Below are positions 7,114-15,837 of a stretch of 64,000 nt of DNA, in pieces. The first letter of the stretch is position 1. Every line of letters begins with the position of its first letter. The stretch spans positions 1 through 64,000 of the forward strand of contig NZ_JACVWU010000035.1 in assembly GCF_014596915.1 (NCBI RefSeq), read 5' to 3'. The notes beneath the pieces are model-generated. The model searched no databases and was not told the DNA's origin. It saw only the letters and a list, made by a program, of their open reading frames with translations. This stretch comes from Streptomyces sp. TRM68416. Lineage in GTDB: Bacteria; Actinomycetota; Actinomycetes; Streptomycetales; Streptomycetaceae. The position numbers and the translations under genes are program-made.

Positions 7114-7529
7114 CGATCAACCTGTCCACCCGGCCGAAGAAGACGGCCGTTCGGCGCTTCCACGACCAGCACGGACCGATGGACGGTTGGTCCGCCGACG
7201 ACTTCGAGCACCTGCTGGACCTGCTCGTCATCGTGAACACTCCCGGCCCGCTGGCTCGGCTCCGCCTGCGGCTGACGCTGCTGATGTGGACCGGCGCGAC
7301 CATGCCGTTCTACGTCCTCGGCGAGCTGCTGTGGGAGGTGCAGAACCGCATCCCGGAGTGGCTGGAGAAGGTCATGGACTGGGTGGACGACCGCTGTTCT
7401 CCCATCGAGTCCGCGTGCAAGCGGGCCGGTGACCACGCGCTGGTCGAGCGCGCAAGTAGCGCCGTCGAGTGGGTCTCGACCGCGGCCAACTCCGCTGGCC
7501 GGATCGCCGCCCGCCGCGTGCGGGGCTGA
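7110..7529 (+). CDS. Hypothetical protein with short hydrophobic segment
   Basis: Protein of 139 residues starting at a GTG overlapping the previous stop. The N-terminus is basic; one moderately hydrophobic stretch around residues 55-75 (LRLTLLMWTGATMPFYVLGELLW) could associate with the membrane. An amphipathic helical tail follows. No family is recognised. A hairpin follows the gene. In Streptomyces transfer regions, small membrane-associated Spd proteins help spread plasmids within the recipient mycelium; whether this is one is not shown. Confidence 0.65.
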   Translation: MTINLSTRPKKTAVRRFHDQHGPMDGWSADDFEHLLDLLVIVNTPGPLARLRLRLTLLMWTGATMPFYVLGELLWEVQNRIPEWLEKVMDWVDDRCSPIESACKRAGDHALVERASSAVEWVSTAANSAGRIAARRVRG

Positions 7530-7544
7530 CGGACCGAAACACCG

Positions 7545-7570
7545 AGGTGGCCGCCGGGAGGCGGCCACCT
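7545..7570 (+). terminator. Intergenic hairpin
   Basis: Perfect 11-base stem (AGGTGGCCGCC / GGCGGCCACCT) with a four-base loop, between two genes of the same operon. It could attenuate transcription or protect the upstream mRNA. Confidence 0.55.
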
Positions 7571-7588
7571 GCATGAGAGGAGGTCGGT

Positions 7589-9406
7589 GTGGGGGCCCGA
7601 AAGCCAGCCCGCAACGCCAACGCCCGGAAGACGACGACGCCGCGCCGCCCGGCCAAGGCGGCGGCCCCGCCGCCGAAGCCGGAGGCGCGAGAAGACGGCG
7701 AGGCCCTGGACGCGGATCTCCGTGACCGCGCCGCCGACGTGATCGACGGCGCCCGGTGGACCGGGGCTCAGGAAGCGGCGGCGCTGATCCAGGCCGCCAA
7801 GAGCGAGGTGGACCAGATCCGCCGGGCGGCGGCCGCCGACGCCAAGCGCGTCCTGGTGGAAGCCGCCGAAGAGGTCGGGGAGCGGCTGCGCCGAGCTGAG
7901 GGCGACGCGGACACGATCCGCGCCGATGCCCGCAGCGACGCGGAGGCGATCCTCGACCGGGCCCGGGCCGAGGCGGCCGTCGAGACCGAGGAGGTCATGG
8001 CGGACGCCGAGGAGCAGGCCAAGAGCCTGCTCGCCGCCGCCGAGAAGCAGGTGAGCGTCGTGCTCGCCGAGGCGGAGGACCGGGCGAACGCCCTGGTGGA
8101 GCTGCGCCGCACCTCGGCGGAGGCCGCCTACCGCAAGGCCCTGGAGGACGCCGCCCGCATCGTCGGTGAGGCGCAGGACCAGGCGGTGGAGATCCGGACG
8201 GCGCGGGCCGCCCTCGACTCGGAGCTGGACCTGACCCGCCGGTCAGCCCGGCTCGACCTGGACGAGGAACTGAGCGCCCGCCGCGCGGAGATCGACGCCG
8301 AACTCACCGCGTACCGGGCGCAGGTGGATGCCGCCCGAGCGGAGATCGAGATCGAGTTCCGTCAGCTCGGCGAGCAGCACGAGCGGGAGCGGCAGGCGCA
8401 GCGGGCTCGGCTCGCAGCCGAGTTCGAGGAGCTGCGCCGGGAGGCGGAGAAGGAAGCCCGGACGGCCGCGGGCGCGGTGCGCAGGGAGGCGGACGCCAAG
8501 CTCGCGGAAGCCAACCGTGAACTGGACGCCGCCCGCGAGGCCCGCCGCATTGCCGAGAAGCGCGCGGCCAGCCTCAAGAGGACCCGGGACCGGGGGGAGG
8601 TCATCAAGCAGGGCAGCATCTGGATCGCGCTCGCGGCCGTGATCGCCCTGACCGCTTCCGGTGAGTGGGCCTTCGCCCGGATGGTCGGACTGGGCAGCAC
8701 CCCGTTCGGAGACCTGGGGTGGGCAATGCCGGTGGGCCTGGATGTCTACGCGGTCACGGCGTTCCGCATGCGGAAGGACGTGCCGTACGCACTCGGGCTG
8801 ATGGCCGCCACCAACATCACGTACCACGTGGCCGACATGACGGGCACGGGCGTGACGGTGGTCGACGGCAAGCAGCACCCGAGCATCGGGCTCATCGTCG
8901 TCGCGGTCCTCGTCGTCGTCGCCATCGTCTGGCGGGTTCACCGCCTCCTGGAGAACGACCACGAGGAGAAGACGGCGGTGCCCGCTGAGCCCGAGGCGGA
9001 CGCGGACGCCCCGTCCGCCGGACGGGGCGAGCCGCACCGTACGGCCGACCCGAACCCGGGCCGTACGGACCCCGCCCGTACAGTCCGTACGGACGACCGT
9101 ACGGACGCACCCCGTACGGACCGTACGGCGGCCCGTACGGCAAAGCCCCGTACGACCCGTACGCCCGCCCCCCGTACGGGCGGCCGTACGCCCGCCCCCC
9201 GTACGGGCGGCCGTACGGCGGCTTCCCGTACGGACGCCGAGGCGATTCAGATCCTGAACGACTTGCCCCCCGGGGCCGACGGGTTCGTCACCGTCAACGC
9301 CGCCCGTACGGCCGTCGGCTGCAACCGCGACCGGGCCGTACGACTGCTGGACGAGGCGGGGCTCCTGAGCCCCGCGGACCGAGAGAAGCACCTCGCCGCT
9401 CGCTGA
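7589..9406 (+). CDS. Coiled-coil membrane protein, DUF2637/SpdB2-like transfer protein
   Basis: Protein of 605 residues. Order: basic Ala/Pro tail; a 270-residue Ala/Glu/Arg coiled coil (about 45-325); membrane segments near 345-365, a short one around 375-390 (LGWAMPVGLDVYAVTAF), 400-415 and 430-450 (HPSIGLIVVAVLVVVAIVW); an Arg-Thr/Pro linker encoded by repeated CCGTACGG; and a small winged-helix-like C-terminus (ILNDLPPGADGFVTVNAARTAVGCNRDRAVRLLDEAG). The membrane block resembles DUF2637/SpdB2-type proteins of Streptomyces plasmids, which work with TraB in intramycelial spread. The coiled coil is unusually long. The GTG start has AGGAGG upstream. The likely role is linking membrane and DNA during spread (inference). 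Confidence 0.7.
   Translation: MGARKPARNANARKTTTPRRPAKAAAPPPKPEAREDGEALDADLRDRAADVIDGARWTGAQEAAALIQAAKSEVDQIRRAAAADAKRVLVEAAEEVGERLRRAEGDADTIRADARSDAEAILDRARAEAAVETEEVMADAEEQAKSLLAAAEKQVSVVLAEAEDRANALVELRRTSAEAAYRKALEDAARIVGEAQDQAVEIRTARAALDSELDLTRRSARLDLDEELSARRAEIDAELTAYRAQVDAARAEIEIEFRQLGEQHERERQAQRARLAAEFEELRREAEKEARTAAGAVRREADAKLAEANRELDAAREARRIAEKRAASLKRTRDRGEVIKQGSIWIALAAVIALTASGEWAFARMVGLGSTPFGDLGWAMPVGLDVYAVTAFRMRKDVPYALGLMAATNITYHVADMTGTGVTVVDGKQHPSIGLIVVAVLVVVAIVWRVHRLLENDHEEKTAVPAEPEADADAPSAGRGEPHRTADPNPGRTDPARTVRTDDRTDAPRTDRTAARTAKPRTTRTPAPRTGGRTPAPRTGGRTAASRTDAEAIQILNDLPPGADGFVTVNAARTAVGCNRDRAVRLLDEAGLLSPADREKHLAAR
9042..9240. repeat. CCGTACGG repeat array inside the gene
   Basis: At least ten exact copies of the palindrome CCGTACGG plus several CCGTAC(A/C/G) variants lie within about 200 bases, spaced 9-20 bp; further copies occur at 9302-9350. 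They encode Arg-Thr pairs. Arg and Thr have many other codons, so the conservation of the full octamer suggests DNA-level selection or recent expansion. An octamer array next to a transfer gene recalls clt sites bound by TraB, but the sequence differs from published ones. Confidence 0.7.
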
Positions 9407-9433
9407 CCCGCGCGGCGCCGTACGTCGCGGGCC

Positions 9434-9467
9434 GGGCCCGCCACTGCCCCCGAGAGTCGGCGGGCCC
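9434..9467 (+). terminator. Intergenic hairpin
   Basis: Nine-base perfect stem (GGGCCCGCC / GGCGGGCCC) followed by CCTTCCCCC, between the coiled-coil membrane protein gene and the next gene of the operon. Confidence 0.5.
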
Positions 9468-9490
9468 CTTCCCCCGAGAGGAGATCCCCC

Positions 9491-10048
9491 GTGCCCGAGA
9501 TCGAGCACATGAACAACGAGGTCCTGAACCGGGTGCCGGCGGAGTTCCGGCCCCTGCTCAACTTGGAGCACCTGACCACCTGGACGCTGGACCGGCAGCG
9601 CGAGCACAACGCCGACCACGGCGACTACGAGGCGGCCCGGGCGATGTTCCAGGCCGTCCTGCGCTCCCAGGTCGTGGAGGGAGACGGCAGGTGGTCGGCC
9701 CGGCGCCGGGCCAGGAAGGTCGAGAAGCACCTGGACCGCCTGGTCAAGGCCTCGCGGGACGCGGCGCAGGCCTCGGAGGGCCTGCGTACCGCGTACGCCG
9801 ACCACGTCCGCACCGTCGCCGCGCTGCCCGGTCAGCGGGCGGCCAAGGCTAAGGCGAAAGCCGACCGACGCGGCCAGGTGAACGCCTTCGCCACGAAGTC
9901 GCTGAACAAGACGGTCGCCGCGATGACCGCCCGGCCCGACAGCGACACCGAGGAGGACGGAGAAACCACAGGTCAGAGCGCCGGTAAGGCGTCCGGGGGC
10001 CGTACGGTCCGGGGCGTCAACGACCTGTTCGACCGCAAGGGAGCCTGA
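9491..10048 (+). CDS. Hypothetical basic helical protein
   Basis: Protein of 185 residues from a GTG preceded by GAGAGGAG. It is charged and helical, with Arg/Lys/Ala-rich segments (WSARRRARKVEKHLDRLVKASRDAAQ, AAKAKAKADRRGQ) and a disordered acidic-Gly tail. No membrane segment and no known domain. The composition suggests nucleic-acid or coiled-coil binding. Position in the transfer operon is the only functional hint. Confidence 0.65.
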   Translation: MPEIEHMNNEVLNRVPAEFRPLLNLEHLTTWTLDRQREHNADHGDYEAARAMFQAVLRSQVVEGDGRWSARRRARKVEKHLDRLVKASRDAAQASEGLRTAYADHVRTVAALPGQRAAKAKAKADRRGQVNAFATKSLNKTVAAMTARPDSDTEEDGETTGQSAGKASGGRTVRGVNDLFDRKGA

Positions 10049-10051
10049 TCA

Positions 10052-10276
10052 GTGCAGCAGGTGCCCTCGATCTCCGAGGTCCGCCGGGCCCGCCGCTCCG
10101 CCCACTGGAAGGAGCGGCAGGCCCGGCAGGTCGCCGAGCGAGGCGAAGCGGGTCTGGCCGACGCCTGGTGGGACCGGGCTCGCGCGATCTGCAAGGCCAA
10201 TCCGGAATTGTGGAATGACCTCGCGCGGACGCTGGAGAACTGGACCGGCCGTCACGACGGCAGTCACGGCGCGTAA
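10052..10276 (+). CDS. Small basic helical protein (74 aa)
   Basis: GTG start three bases after the previous stop, with AGGGAG upstream. Sequence ISEVRRARRSAHWKERQARQ then WWDRARAICKANPELWNDLARTLENW: two amphipathic, Arg/Trp-rich helices. Family not recognised. Close spacing indicates coupled translation in the transfer operon. Confidence 0.6.
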   Translation: MQQVPSISEVRRARRSAHWKERQARQVAERGEAGLADAWWDRARAICKANPELWNDLARTLENWTGRHDGSHGA

Positions 10277-10327
10277 GCGTCATCACCATCATCATCACCC
10301 GGGGGCGGACCGGTTTTGGGGGCCAAG

Positions 10328-10361
10328 GCGGGCGCGCGGGCGCGCGGGCGCGCGGGCGCGC
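10328..10361. repeat. GGGCGCGC tandem repeat
   Basis: Four back-to-back GGGCGCGC units lie in the leader of the next gene. Alternating G/C runs can adopt Z-DNA and are prone to slippage. No protein-coding role, because the accepted start is downstream at 10406. Confidence 0.7.
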
Positions 10362-10405
10362 GAGGATCTCCTATCCGGTCACCCTCTGTCAACCCTGGAG
10401 AGCAC

Positions 10406-12781
10406 GTGGCTGATGACCCTCGGGACGACAACCGGAACGGCAACGTCGTCTCTTTCCGATCTCGGGGAGGGGCCCCGCCGGGGCTCCCCCCGATCCCGGG
10501 CGCCCCTCCCCCGGCGCCCCCGGCCCCGCCCGCCGAACCCCCTCCCCCGGCCTCCGGGCCGGAGACGGGCGGCGACGACGGGATGGTGGTCCCCGCCCGG
10601 CGGCGCCGGTCGGTGGCTGACTCCCTGGCCGACCTGACTCCGACACTCCCGCCGGCGCCCGGGGCGACCGGCACGGCGGGCACCGTCGCTCTCCGCTCGG
10701 AGGGGACGGCGCCCGCCCGTCGGGACGACGACGGCGACGGTGAGGCTGACGGCCCCGGCGTCGCCGCCCTCGGTCTCGCGGCGACCCTGGCCATCGCGCT
10801 CGCCGCGCTGCGCGGCACCGCGACCGCGCTGACGGACTGGCGCGAGCGGCGCCAGGAGCGAGCGGAGGAGCTGGCCCCGCTGCGCGAGGCCCGCCTCAAG
10901 CACCGGCTCGCGGGCGAGGAGGCCGCCGCCAAGCACGCCCTCGCCATGCAGACCATCGGCGACAAGGCGGCGCAGCAGCGCAGCAAGTCCATCCCCTCCA
11001 GCCAGGACTACGGCCGCAAGGCCCTCGGCGGCGGCCGCGGCTCCCTGATGGGCGGCGGCGGCAAGGGCAGCGGGCCCGGCGGCAAGGGCGCCGGGGGGAC
11101 CGGACCCGGCCGCGGTGGCAAGGGCGGCTCCGGCAGCGGGCTGACGCCGGGCGGCAAGAAGACCTCGCCGAAGACGTCGAACGGACTCGGCTCGCTCGGC
11201 ACTAAGGGCAAGGGCGGCTCGAAGTCGCCGGGGTCCGCGAAGAACGGCGGCTCGGGGTCGGGGATCAAGTCGCCCTCGGGCGGTAAGTCCCCCAGCTCGA
11301 AGAAGTCCAGCCCGGCGCTGGTGCGAGCCAGCGGCCGCCAGGAACGGGCCGCCGCCCGGCAGGACGGTAGGAACCAGCGGCGCGCGGATCGGCAGGCGGC
11401 CCGGCGAGAGAACCGGGCCAAGGACCGGGACGCCGCCCGCGACCGCAAGACCCGCGCGGCGGACGCCCGGCAGGACACCAAGGACAGGGTCCGCACCGCC
11501 CGGGCCGATGCGAAGCAGGCCCGCCGGGAGCAGGTCCGCCAGGACCGGTTCGAGGCCAAGCAGAAGGCGCGCAAGGCCCGGGCCAAGGCCCGCCGGAAGA
11601 AGAAGGAGACGGCGGCCGCCGCCGACGCGGACCGTACGACCCTCGGGCAGGCCGTCGCGAAGACTGCGCGGCGCCGGTTGAAGAAGCGCCGCAAGAACCT
11701 CTCCCCGCCGATGCTGACCACGGTCAAGCGCAAGAAGTCGAAGAAGAAGGGAGGCAAGGGCGGCGGGTCCACACCGGCCGGGCCGAAGGTCGACCTGACC
11801 AAGAAGCCGAAGCCGGGGGCCACGCCGAAGGTCGACCTCACGAAGAAGCCCAAGCCCGCCGGCGGTTCCGCGACGGGCGCCGGGCCGAAGGTCGACCTGA
11901 CCAAGAAGCCCAAGCCGGGCGGCGGCGCGAAGGCCTCCGGGCCCAGCAGGAAGAAGAAGGTCCGGGTGAAGCCGAAGTCGAAGAAGAAGAGGCGCGGCTC
12001 CGCCTCGGGCACCGGCCCCGCCGACCGGCGCAAGGCCAGCCGCAAGGAGCGGGCCCGCCGCGCGAGCGAACGGGCCCGGGCCAGGGCGGAGGGCGGCGGC
12101 GACTCCTCCGGGAGCGGCTGGGAGTTCTACACCCCGCCGCCGCGCGAGGAACGCCGCAGTGCCTACGACTCCATGCGGGACACCGACCCGCAGCAACAGG
12201 AGGTGTGGGCGGCGGAACAGGTCTTCCCGCCCGGCTACCAGGCCTCCTCGCGCGAGCCCCTGACCACTGGGGCCCGCGGCCTCCCCGCCGGAACCGGCAG
12301 CCCCACCATGAACACCCCGAAGGAGGCGCCCGTGGGTAACTCGCCCGCCGTGCAGACCGGAGCCGTCACGACCGCGATGGACGGCAGCATGAACCCCGAG
12401 CATGCGACGGAGGTGACGCTTGATGACGTCACCGAGTTCCTGGACGAGGTGGTCTCGGAGGCCTTCGCCGCGCACGACGAATGCCTCCAGCTCGCCGCGA
12501 AGGCCAAGGAGCTGATGTACGCGCTGGATGAGGTGGCCGCTCGACTGGCTGCCAAGCACAACATTATCGGCACCATCACGGCCTGGGCGATGCGCAAGCT
12601 CGCCGAGTCGATGGAGGTCCTCTCCCGCAAGGCCGAGGAGATGTCCATCAAGTCGCTCCACGCGGCCGAGACCTGCGAGGTCGCGAAGACCGAGCTGGAC
12701 GACGCGTACCGGCCGCTCACCCAGGCGACCGCGGACGCGGGCCTTCGCACCCCGTCCGCCCGCGTGCACAACGAGAACTAG
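10406..12781 (+). CDS. Large Lys/Gly-rich low-complexity protein with helical C-terminus
   Basis: Protein of 791 residues from a GTG with GGAG five bases upstream; the frame is open earlier, but only through the GGGCGCGC repeat. Layout: Pro-rich N-terminus; a hydrophobic segment near 115-140 (VAALGLAATLAIALAALRG); a Gly/Ser/Lys-rich stretch; a strongly basic Arg/Lys region; three copies of PKVDLTKKPKP; another KKK block; and a folded helical C-terminus from about 680 (DVTEFLDEVVSEAFAAHDE, LMYALDEVAARLAAKH). The basic middle looks like a histone-like or polyanion-binding tail. Position between Spd-like genes and the TraB-like translocase suggests a membrane-linked DNA-binding transfer protein; this is inference. 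Confidence 0.65.
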   Translation: MADDPRDDNRNGNVVSFRSRGGAPPGLPPIPGAPPPAPPAPPAEPPPPASGPETGGDDGMVVPARRRRSVADSLADLTPTLPPAPGATGTAGTVALRSEGTAPARRDDDGDGEADGPGVAALGLAATLAIALAALRGTATALTDWRERRQERAEELAPLREARLKHRLAGEEAAAKHALAMQTIGDKAAQQRSKSIPSSQDYGRKALGGGRGSLMGGGGKGSGPGGKGAGGTGPGRGGKGGSGSGLTPGGKKTSPKTSNGLGSLGTKGKGGSKSPGSAKNGGSGSGIKSPSGGKSPSSKKSSPALVRASGRQERAAARQDGRNQRRADRQAARRENRAKDRDAARDRKTRAADARQDTKDRVRTARADAKQARREQVRQDRFEAKQKARKARAKARRKKKETAAAADADRTTLGQAVAKTARRRLKKRRKNLSPPMLTTVKRKKSKKKGGKGGGSTPAGPKVDLTKKPKPGATPKVDLTKKPKPAGGSATGAGPKVDLTKKPKPGGGAKASGPSRKKKVRVKPKSKKKRRGSASGTGPADRRKASRKERARRASERARARAEGGGDSSGSGWEFYTPPPREERRSAYDSMRDTDPQQQEVWAAEQVFPPGYQASSREPLTTGARGLPAGTGSPTMNTPKEAPVGNSPAVQTGAVTTAMDGSMNPEHATEVTLDDVTEFLDEVVSEAFAAHDECLQLAAKAKELMYALDEVAARLAAKHNIIGTITAWAMRKLAESMEVLSRKAEEMSIKSLHAAETCEVAKTELDDAYRPLTQATADAGLRTPSARVHNEN

Positions 12782-12792
12782 GAGGTCACCCC

Positions 12793-13272
12793 TTGTCCGG
12801 AGAACTCGTGCCCGGGAAGGTCGTGTCCGGGGAGATCGTCCCCCGCGAGAGCTACGTTCCCGCGGTCCCAGACAGCGGCGACAACCTCCCGTCCATCCCC
12901 GACAGCAACCTAGGCTTCCTCAGCCTCGGACTCGCCGTCACTACGCTCGCCGCGCGGGCGCTGTGGCTCAAAGAGAAAGTCTGGATTCTCCAGACGCTCT
13001 TTCGCCGCAACGCCGAAAAGGCGAGCAACATGTCGGAGATGTGCGATGCGGCGGAAGTCGAGCCGCGATTCACCGCCCTCATCATGGAGGGCGCCACCTC
13101 GCTGCGGGAAGTCGCCGAAGCCTCGGGCGACTTGGTCAGTGCCGCCGACGCGATGCAGATGGACGCGCAGGGCTTCGCGGACGCCCACCAGGGCGAATAC
13201 GGCGGGATCTACGAAACCGTGCAGTCGATGGGCGTGCAGCAGCCCAAGCCCGGTTTCAACGAAGTCAAGTAA
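12793..13272 (+). CDS. Hypothetical membrane-anchored protein
   Basis: Protein of 159 residues from a TTG start with a near-perfect AGGAGGT eight bases upstream, which fixes the unusual start. An extended Val/Pro-rich N-terminus (VPGKVVSGEIVPRESYVPAVP) precedes one hydrophobic segment (LGFLSLGLAVTTLAARALWL, about 42-61) and a helical C-terminal domain. It may be a small inner-membrane partner of the translocase encoded next. Family not recognised. Confidence 0.65.
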   Translation: MSGELVPGKVVSGEIVPRESYVPAVPDSGDNLPSIPDSNLGFLSLGLAVTTLAARALWLKEKVWILQTLFRRNAEKASNMSEMCDAAEVEPRFTALIMEGATSLREVAEASGDLVSAADAMQMDAQGFADAHQGEYGGIYETVQSMGVQQPKPGFNEVK

Positions 13273-13319
13273 CCGAATAACCGCCCGGCCGCGAAAGCGC
13301 CGGGGCGGAAAGCCCCCTC

Positions 13320-13353
13320 GGGAGGGGCCCGGCGAATTCGCCGGGCCCCTCCC
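13320..13353 (+). terminator. Perfect palindromic hairpin before the translocase gene
   Basis: A 34-bp perfect palindrome centred on GAATTC with arms GGGAGGGGCCCGGCG, followed by CCTTCTTTCC. A terminator or attenuator 23 bases before the TraB-like start. Confidence 0.65.
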
Positions 13354-13375
13354 CTTCTTTCCTCCCGGAGGGGAA

Positions 13376-15751
13376 ATGACGATGACGACGACCGACGTCG
13401 TGAAAGCCGATGCCGCCGCCGGTGAGCGGGGGCTGACGCGCAAGACTGCCCGCCGCCTCGCCTGGGCGGAGCGCACCGTGTACGGCGCCGCCGGTACCTG
13501 GGCCGCCGTCGGCCCGCAGATGGACGTTCCGTGGTGGGCGCACGGCGCGGCCCTGGCCACCGGCGCCCTCACCGGCGTCGGCCTGTGGAAGCGCAGCGAC
13601 ACCGACGACTGGACGCGACGGCTCACCTCGTCGCTGCGGGCCTTGCCCGTGCTCGGTTGGACGGCCGCCTACACCGGCGGCCTCCTGGTCCCCGTCTTCG
13701 ACTACCCCAACGGGTGGCCGATGCTGGGCGCGGCCGCCTGGACGGCCGTGATGATCCCCATGACGCCCTGGACCCGCTCCAAGGGCCTGAAGCGGGCCGT
13801 CGACAACCTCCCGGTCCTCGCCGGTGAGCCGGAGGTCGTGGACGCGGAGCCTGTCACCTTCGCCGACCACATGCGGGCCCTGTGGAACCAGTCGCAGGCC
13901 ACCGGGGACACCACCCTGGAGGGCATCCGCCAGTACGACCCCAACGAGCCGGACTTCGAAGCGATTGTCCTGGCCCCCGCCGGCCACACCGTGCCGCGCA
14001 CCCTGGACGAGCGGGCCATCGCCGGAGTCTTCGACGTCCCGGTCGACGCGGTCCGCACCGCGGCGGTCGACGGGTACGGCCCGGGCCGCCTCGCTATCCA
14101 GGTCGCCCCCCGCCTCGCCGAGGCCCGGCGCGCACGGGAAGCGCTGGAGGTCGAGGCAGAGGACCCGGGCACCGCCCTGGAACGCATCTGGGCGGAACAC
14201 GTCAACTGCACCGGCGGCGCCGCCCCGGGGGTCGACCTGGTCGCGTACGCGATCGGCGAGGACCAGATCCGGCTGCGGATCGCCGCCCCGCGCGGCAAGA
14301 CGCTGCGGGTCAACCACGAGGCCTTGTGCTCCGCGCTCGGGATTGACGATATCTCCCGCCTCGTCATGGAGGGTGCGGGCCCGCGCGAAGCGGTCGTCTA
14401 CATCTACCGGGCCAACCCGCTGCTGCACGTCCGGTCTCCCACGGTCGAGGACTTGACGATGGACGACCGCGGGCGCATCTCGATCGGCGTCGCCCACGAT
14501 GGCACGGTCGCCCGCATCCAGTTGTTCAACTTCGACACGGGCCGCGCTCAGCACGGCATCACCGCCGGGACCACCGGCGCGGGCAAGTCGGGCCTGATGC
14601 GCATCCTCGGCGCCGCTCAGCGGATCTCGGGCGTCATCTCCTGGATGGCCGACGTCCAGGGCGGCATGTCGATGCCGGAGATGGAGGGCCGCATCGACTG
14701 GATGGCCAAGGGGCCTGTCGAGACGATGCAGCAACTCCGCGCGCTGCACGCGGTCAAGGAGTACCGCGAGGCGCACTCGCGCGGCCGCGGCGACTTCGAC
14801 TTCCATGGCCGGTGGCGCCTGATCCAGTGGACCGGCGACGAGATCAACCGCCTGCTCTCCTCCCTGGATCAGGAGGTTCGCAAGGAAGCCGCCTGGATGA
14901 TCGGCGACCTCCAGAAGACCGGTCAGAAGGTCGGCATCGGCGTCGACCTCGCGGTCCAGTCGCTCCACCTCAAGGAGTTGGGCGACAACCACGAGATCCG
15001 CGAGAAGGGCAAGGAGGGCCACGTCTTCCTGCTGCGCACCGCCTCCTCGTCCACACAGGGCATGGGCCTGGACGGCATCGCGCCGGTCGGCGCGCACGTC
15101 TCCCCCATCCCGGAGCGGATCTACGAGGGTGCCGGGGCCAAGGAGCTGTTCGAGGGCACCGCCGCCACCGAGGGCGTGCCGACCCCCGGCATGGGCTGGC
15201 TGATCACGGAGGGCAAGGCCATCCTCTTCCGGACCTTCGTCCTGAAGAAGGTCGACGGCCTGTACCCCCAGCTCGAAGAACTGATGGACGGCCGCCCGAT
15301 GCCGACCCTCACCCCGGAGGAAGCTCGCGCCGCTGGCGCCGCGTACGCCCACCGGGGCACCGCGGGCGCCAAGGAAGCAGCAAAGGCCACAGGGGGCCCG
15401 TCAGGGCCCTCGCGGGGGCCGGTCGGTAGCGGCGCCATCGGCGCCGAGCCGGAGCCTGCCACGGCCCCCCTGGAGACCGACAGCAAGGCCACGAAGCAGG
15501 GCGCCGAGGACCTCCCCGAAGCACCGTCGCCCATGGCGGCCGCCAAGGCGAAGGCCCCGACGATCCGTGAGCGGATTCTCGCCGCGCTCCAAGGCCACCC
15601 CGAGGGCCTGGCGCTCAGGGAAATCCGCACCGCCGTCGGCTGCGGCACCGAGGGCGGCCCCGCCACCCGCAGCGTGAACAACGAGGTCAGCACGCTCGCC
15701 AACGAAGGCGGCCTCGTCCCGCTCGGCAAGGGCGTCTACCGCCTGCCCTGA
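13376..15751 (+). CDS. FtsK/TraB-type DNA translocase for plasmid transfer
   Basis: Protein of 791 residues; the start at 13376 follows GGAGGGG. The N-terminus has about three membrane helices (WWAHGAALATGALTGVGLW, LPVLGWTAAYTGGLLVPVF, MLGAAAWTAVMIPM). The motor domain has Walker A TAGTTGAGKSG near 396-406 and Walker B IQWTGDEI near 483-490. The C-terminus (IRERILAALQGHPEGLALREIRTAVGCG ... GLVPLGKGVYRLP) looks like a winged helix. Streptomyces TraB proteins are FtsK-like hexamers that recognise 8-bp clt repeats through such a domain and move double-stranded plasmid DNA between cells without a relaxase. This is the probable main transfer motor. A chromosome-type FtsK is unlikely given the plasmid context and domain differences. 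Confidence 0.85.
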   Translation: MTMTTTDVVKADAAAGERGLTRKTARRLAWAERTVYGAAGTWAAVGPQMDVPWWAHGAALATGALTGVGLWKRSDTDDWTRRLTSSLRALPVLGWTAAYTGGLLVPVFDYPNGWPMLGAAAWTAVMIPMTPWTRSKGLKRAVDNLPVLAGEPEVVDAEPVTFADHMRALWNQSQATGDTTLEGIRQYDPNEPDFEAIVLAPAGHTVPRTLDERAIAGVFDVPVDAVRTAAVDGYGPGRLAIQVAPRLAEARRAREALEVEAEDPGTALERIWAEHVNCTGGAAPGVDLVAYAIGEDQIRLRIAAPRGKTLRVNHEALCSALGIDDISRLVMEGAGPREAVVYIYRANPLLHVRSPTVEDLTMDDRGRISIGVAHDGTVARIQLFNFDTGRAQHGITAGTTGAGKSGLMRILGAAQRISGVISWMADVQGGMSMPEMEGRIDWMAKGPVETMQQLRALHAVKEYREAHSRGRGDFDFHGRWRLIQWTGDEINRLLSSLDQEVRKEAAWMIGDLQKTGQKVGIGVDLAVQSLHLKELGDNHEIREKGKEGHVFLLRTASSSTQGMGLDGIAPVGAHVSPIPERIYEGAGAKELFEGTAATEGVPTPGMGWLITEGKAILFRTFVLKKVDGLYPQLEELMDGRPMPTLTPEEARAAGAAYAHRGTAGAKEAAKATGGPSGPSRGPVGSGAIGAEPEPATAPLETDSKATKQGAEDLPEAPSPMAAAKAKAPTIRERILAALQGHPEGLALREIRTAVGCGTEGGPATRSVNNEVSTLANEGGLVPLGKGVYRLP

Positions 15752-15761
15752 CCCACGAAAC

Positions 15762-15805
15762 GGCAGGGGACCGGCTACTCCGTCAAGACCGGCCGGTCCC
15801 CTGCC
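15762..15805 (+). terminator. Terminator after the translocase gene
   Basis: Perfect 13-base stem (GGCAGGGGACCGG / CCGGTCCCCTGCC) with an 18-base loop directly after the gene, before a new AAGGAG-led gene. Confidence 0.65.
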
Positions 15806-15837
15806 CACTCCCCCAACGCATCGAAGGAGCCACCCTA

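Noticed and set aside
8243..12769. Long minus-strand frames opposite the transfer operon
   Set aside because: They mirror the coiled-coil and Lys-rich genes; repetitive RTGG and leucine-rich content comes from the repeats on the other strand.
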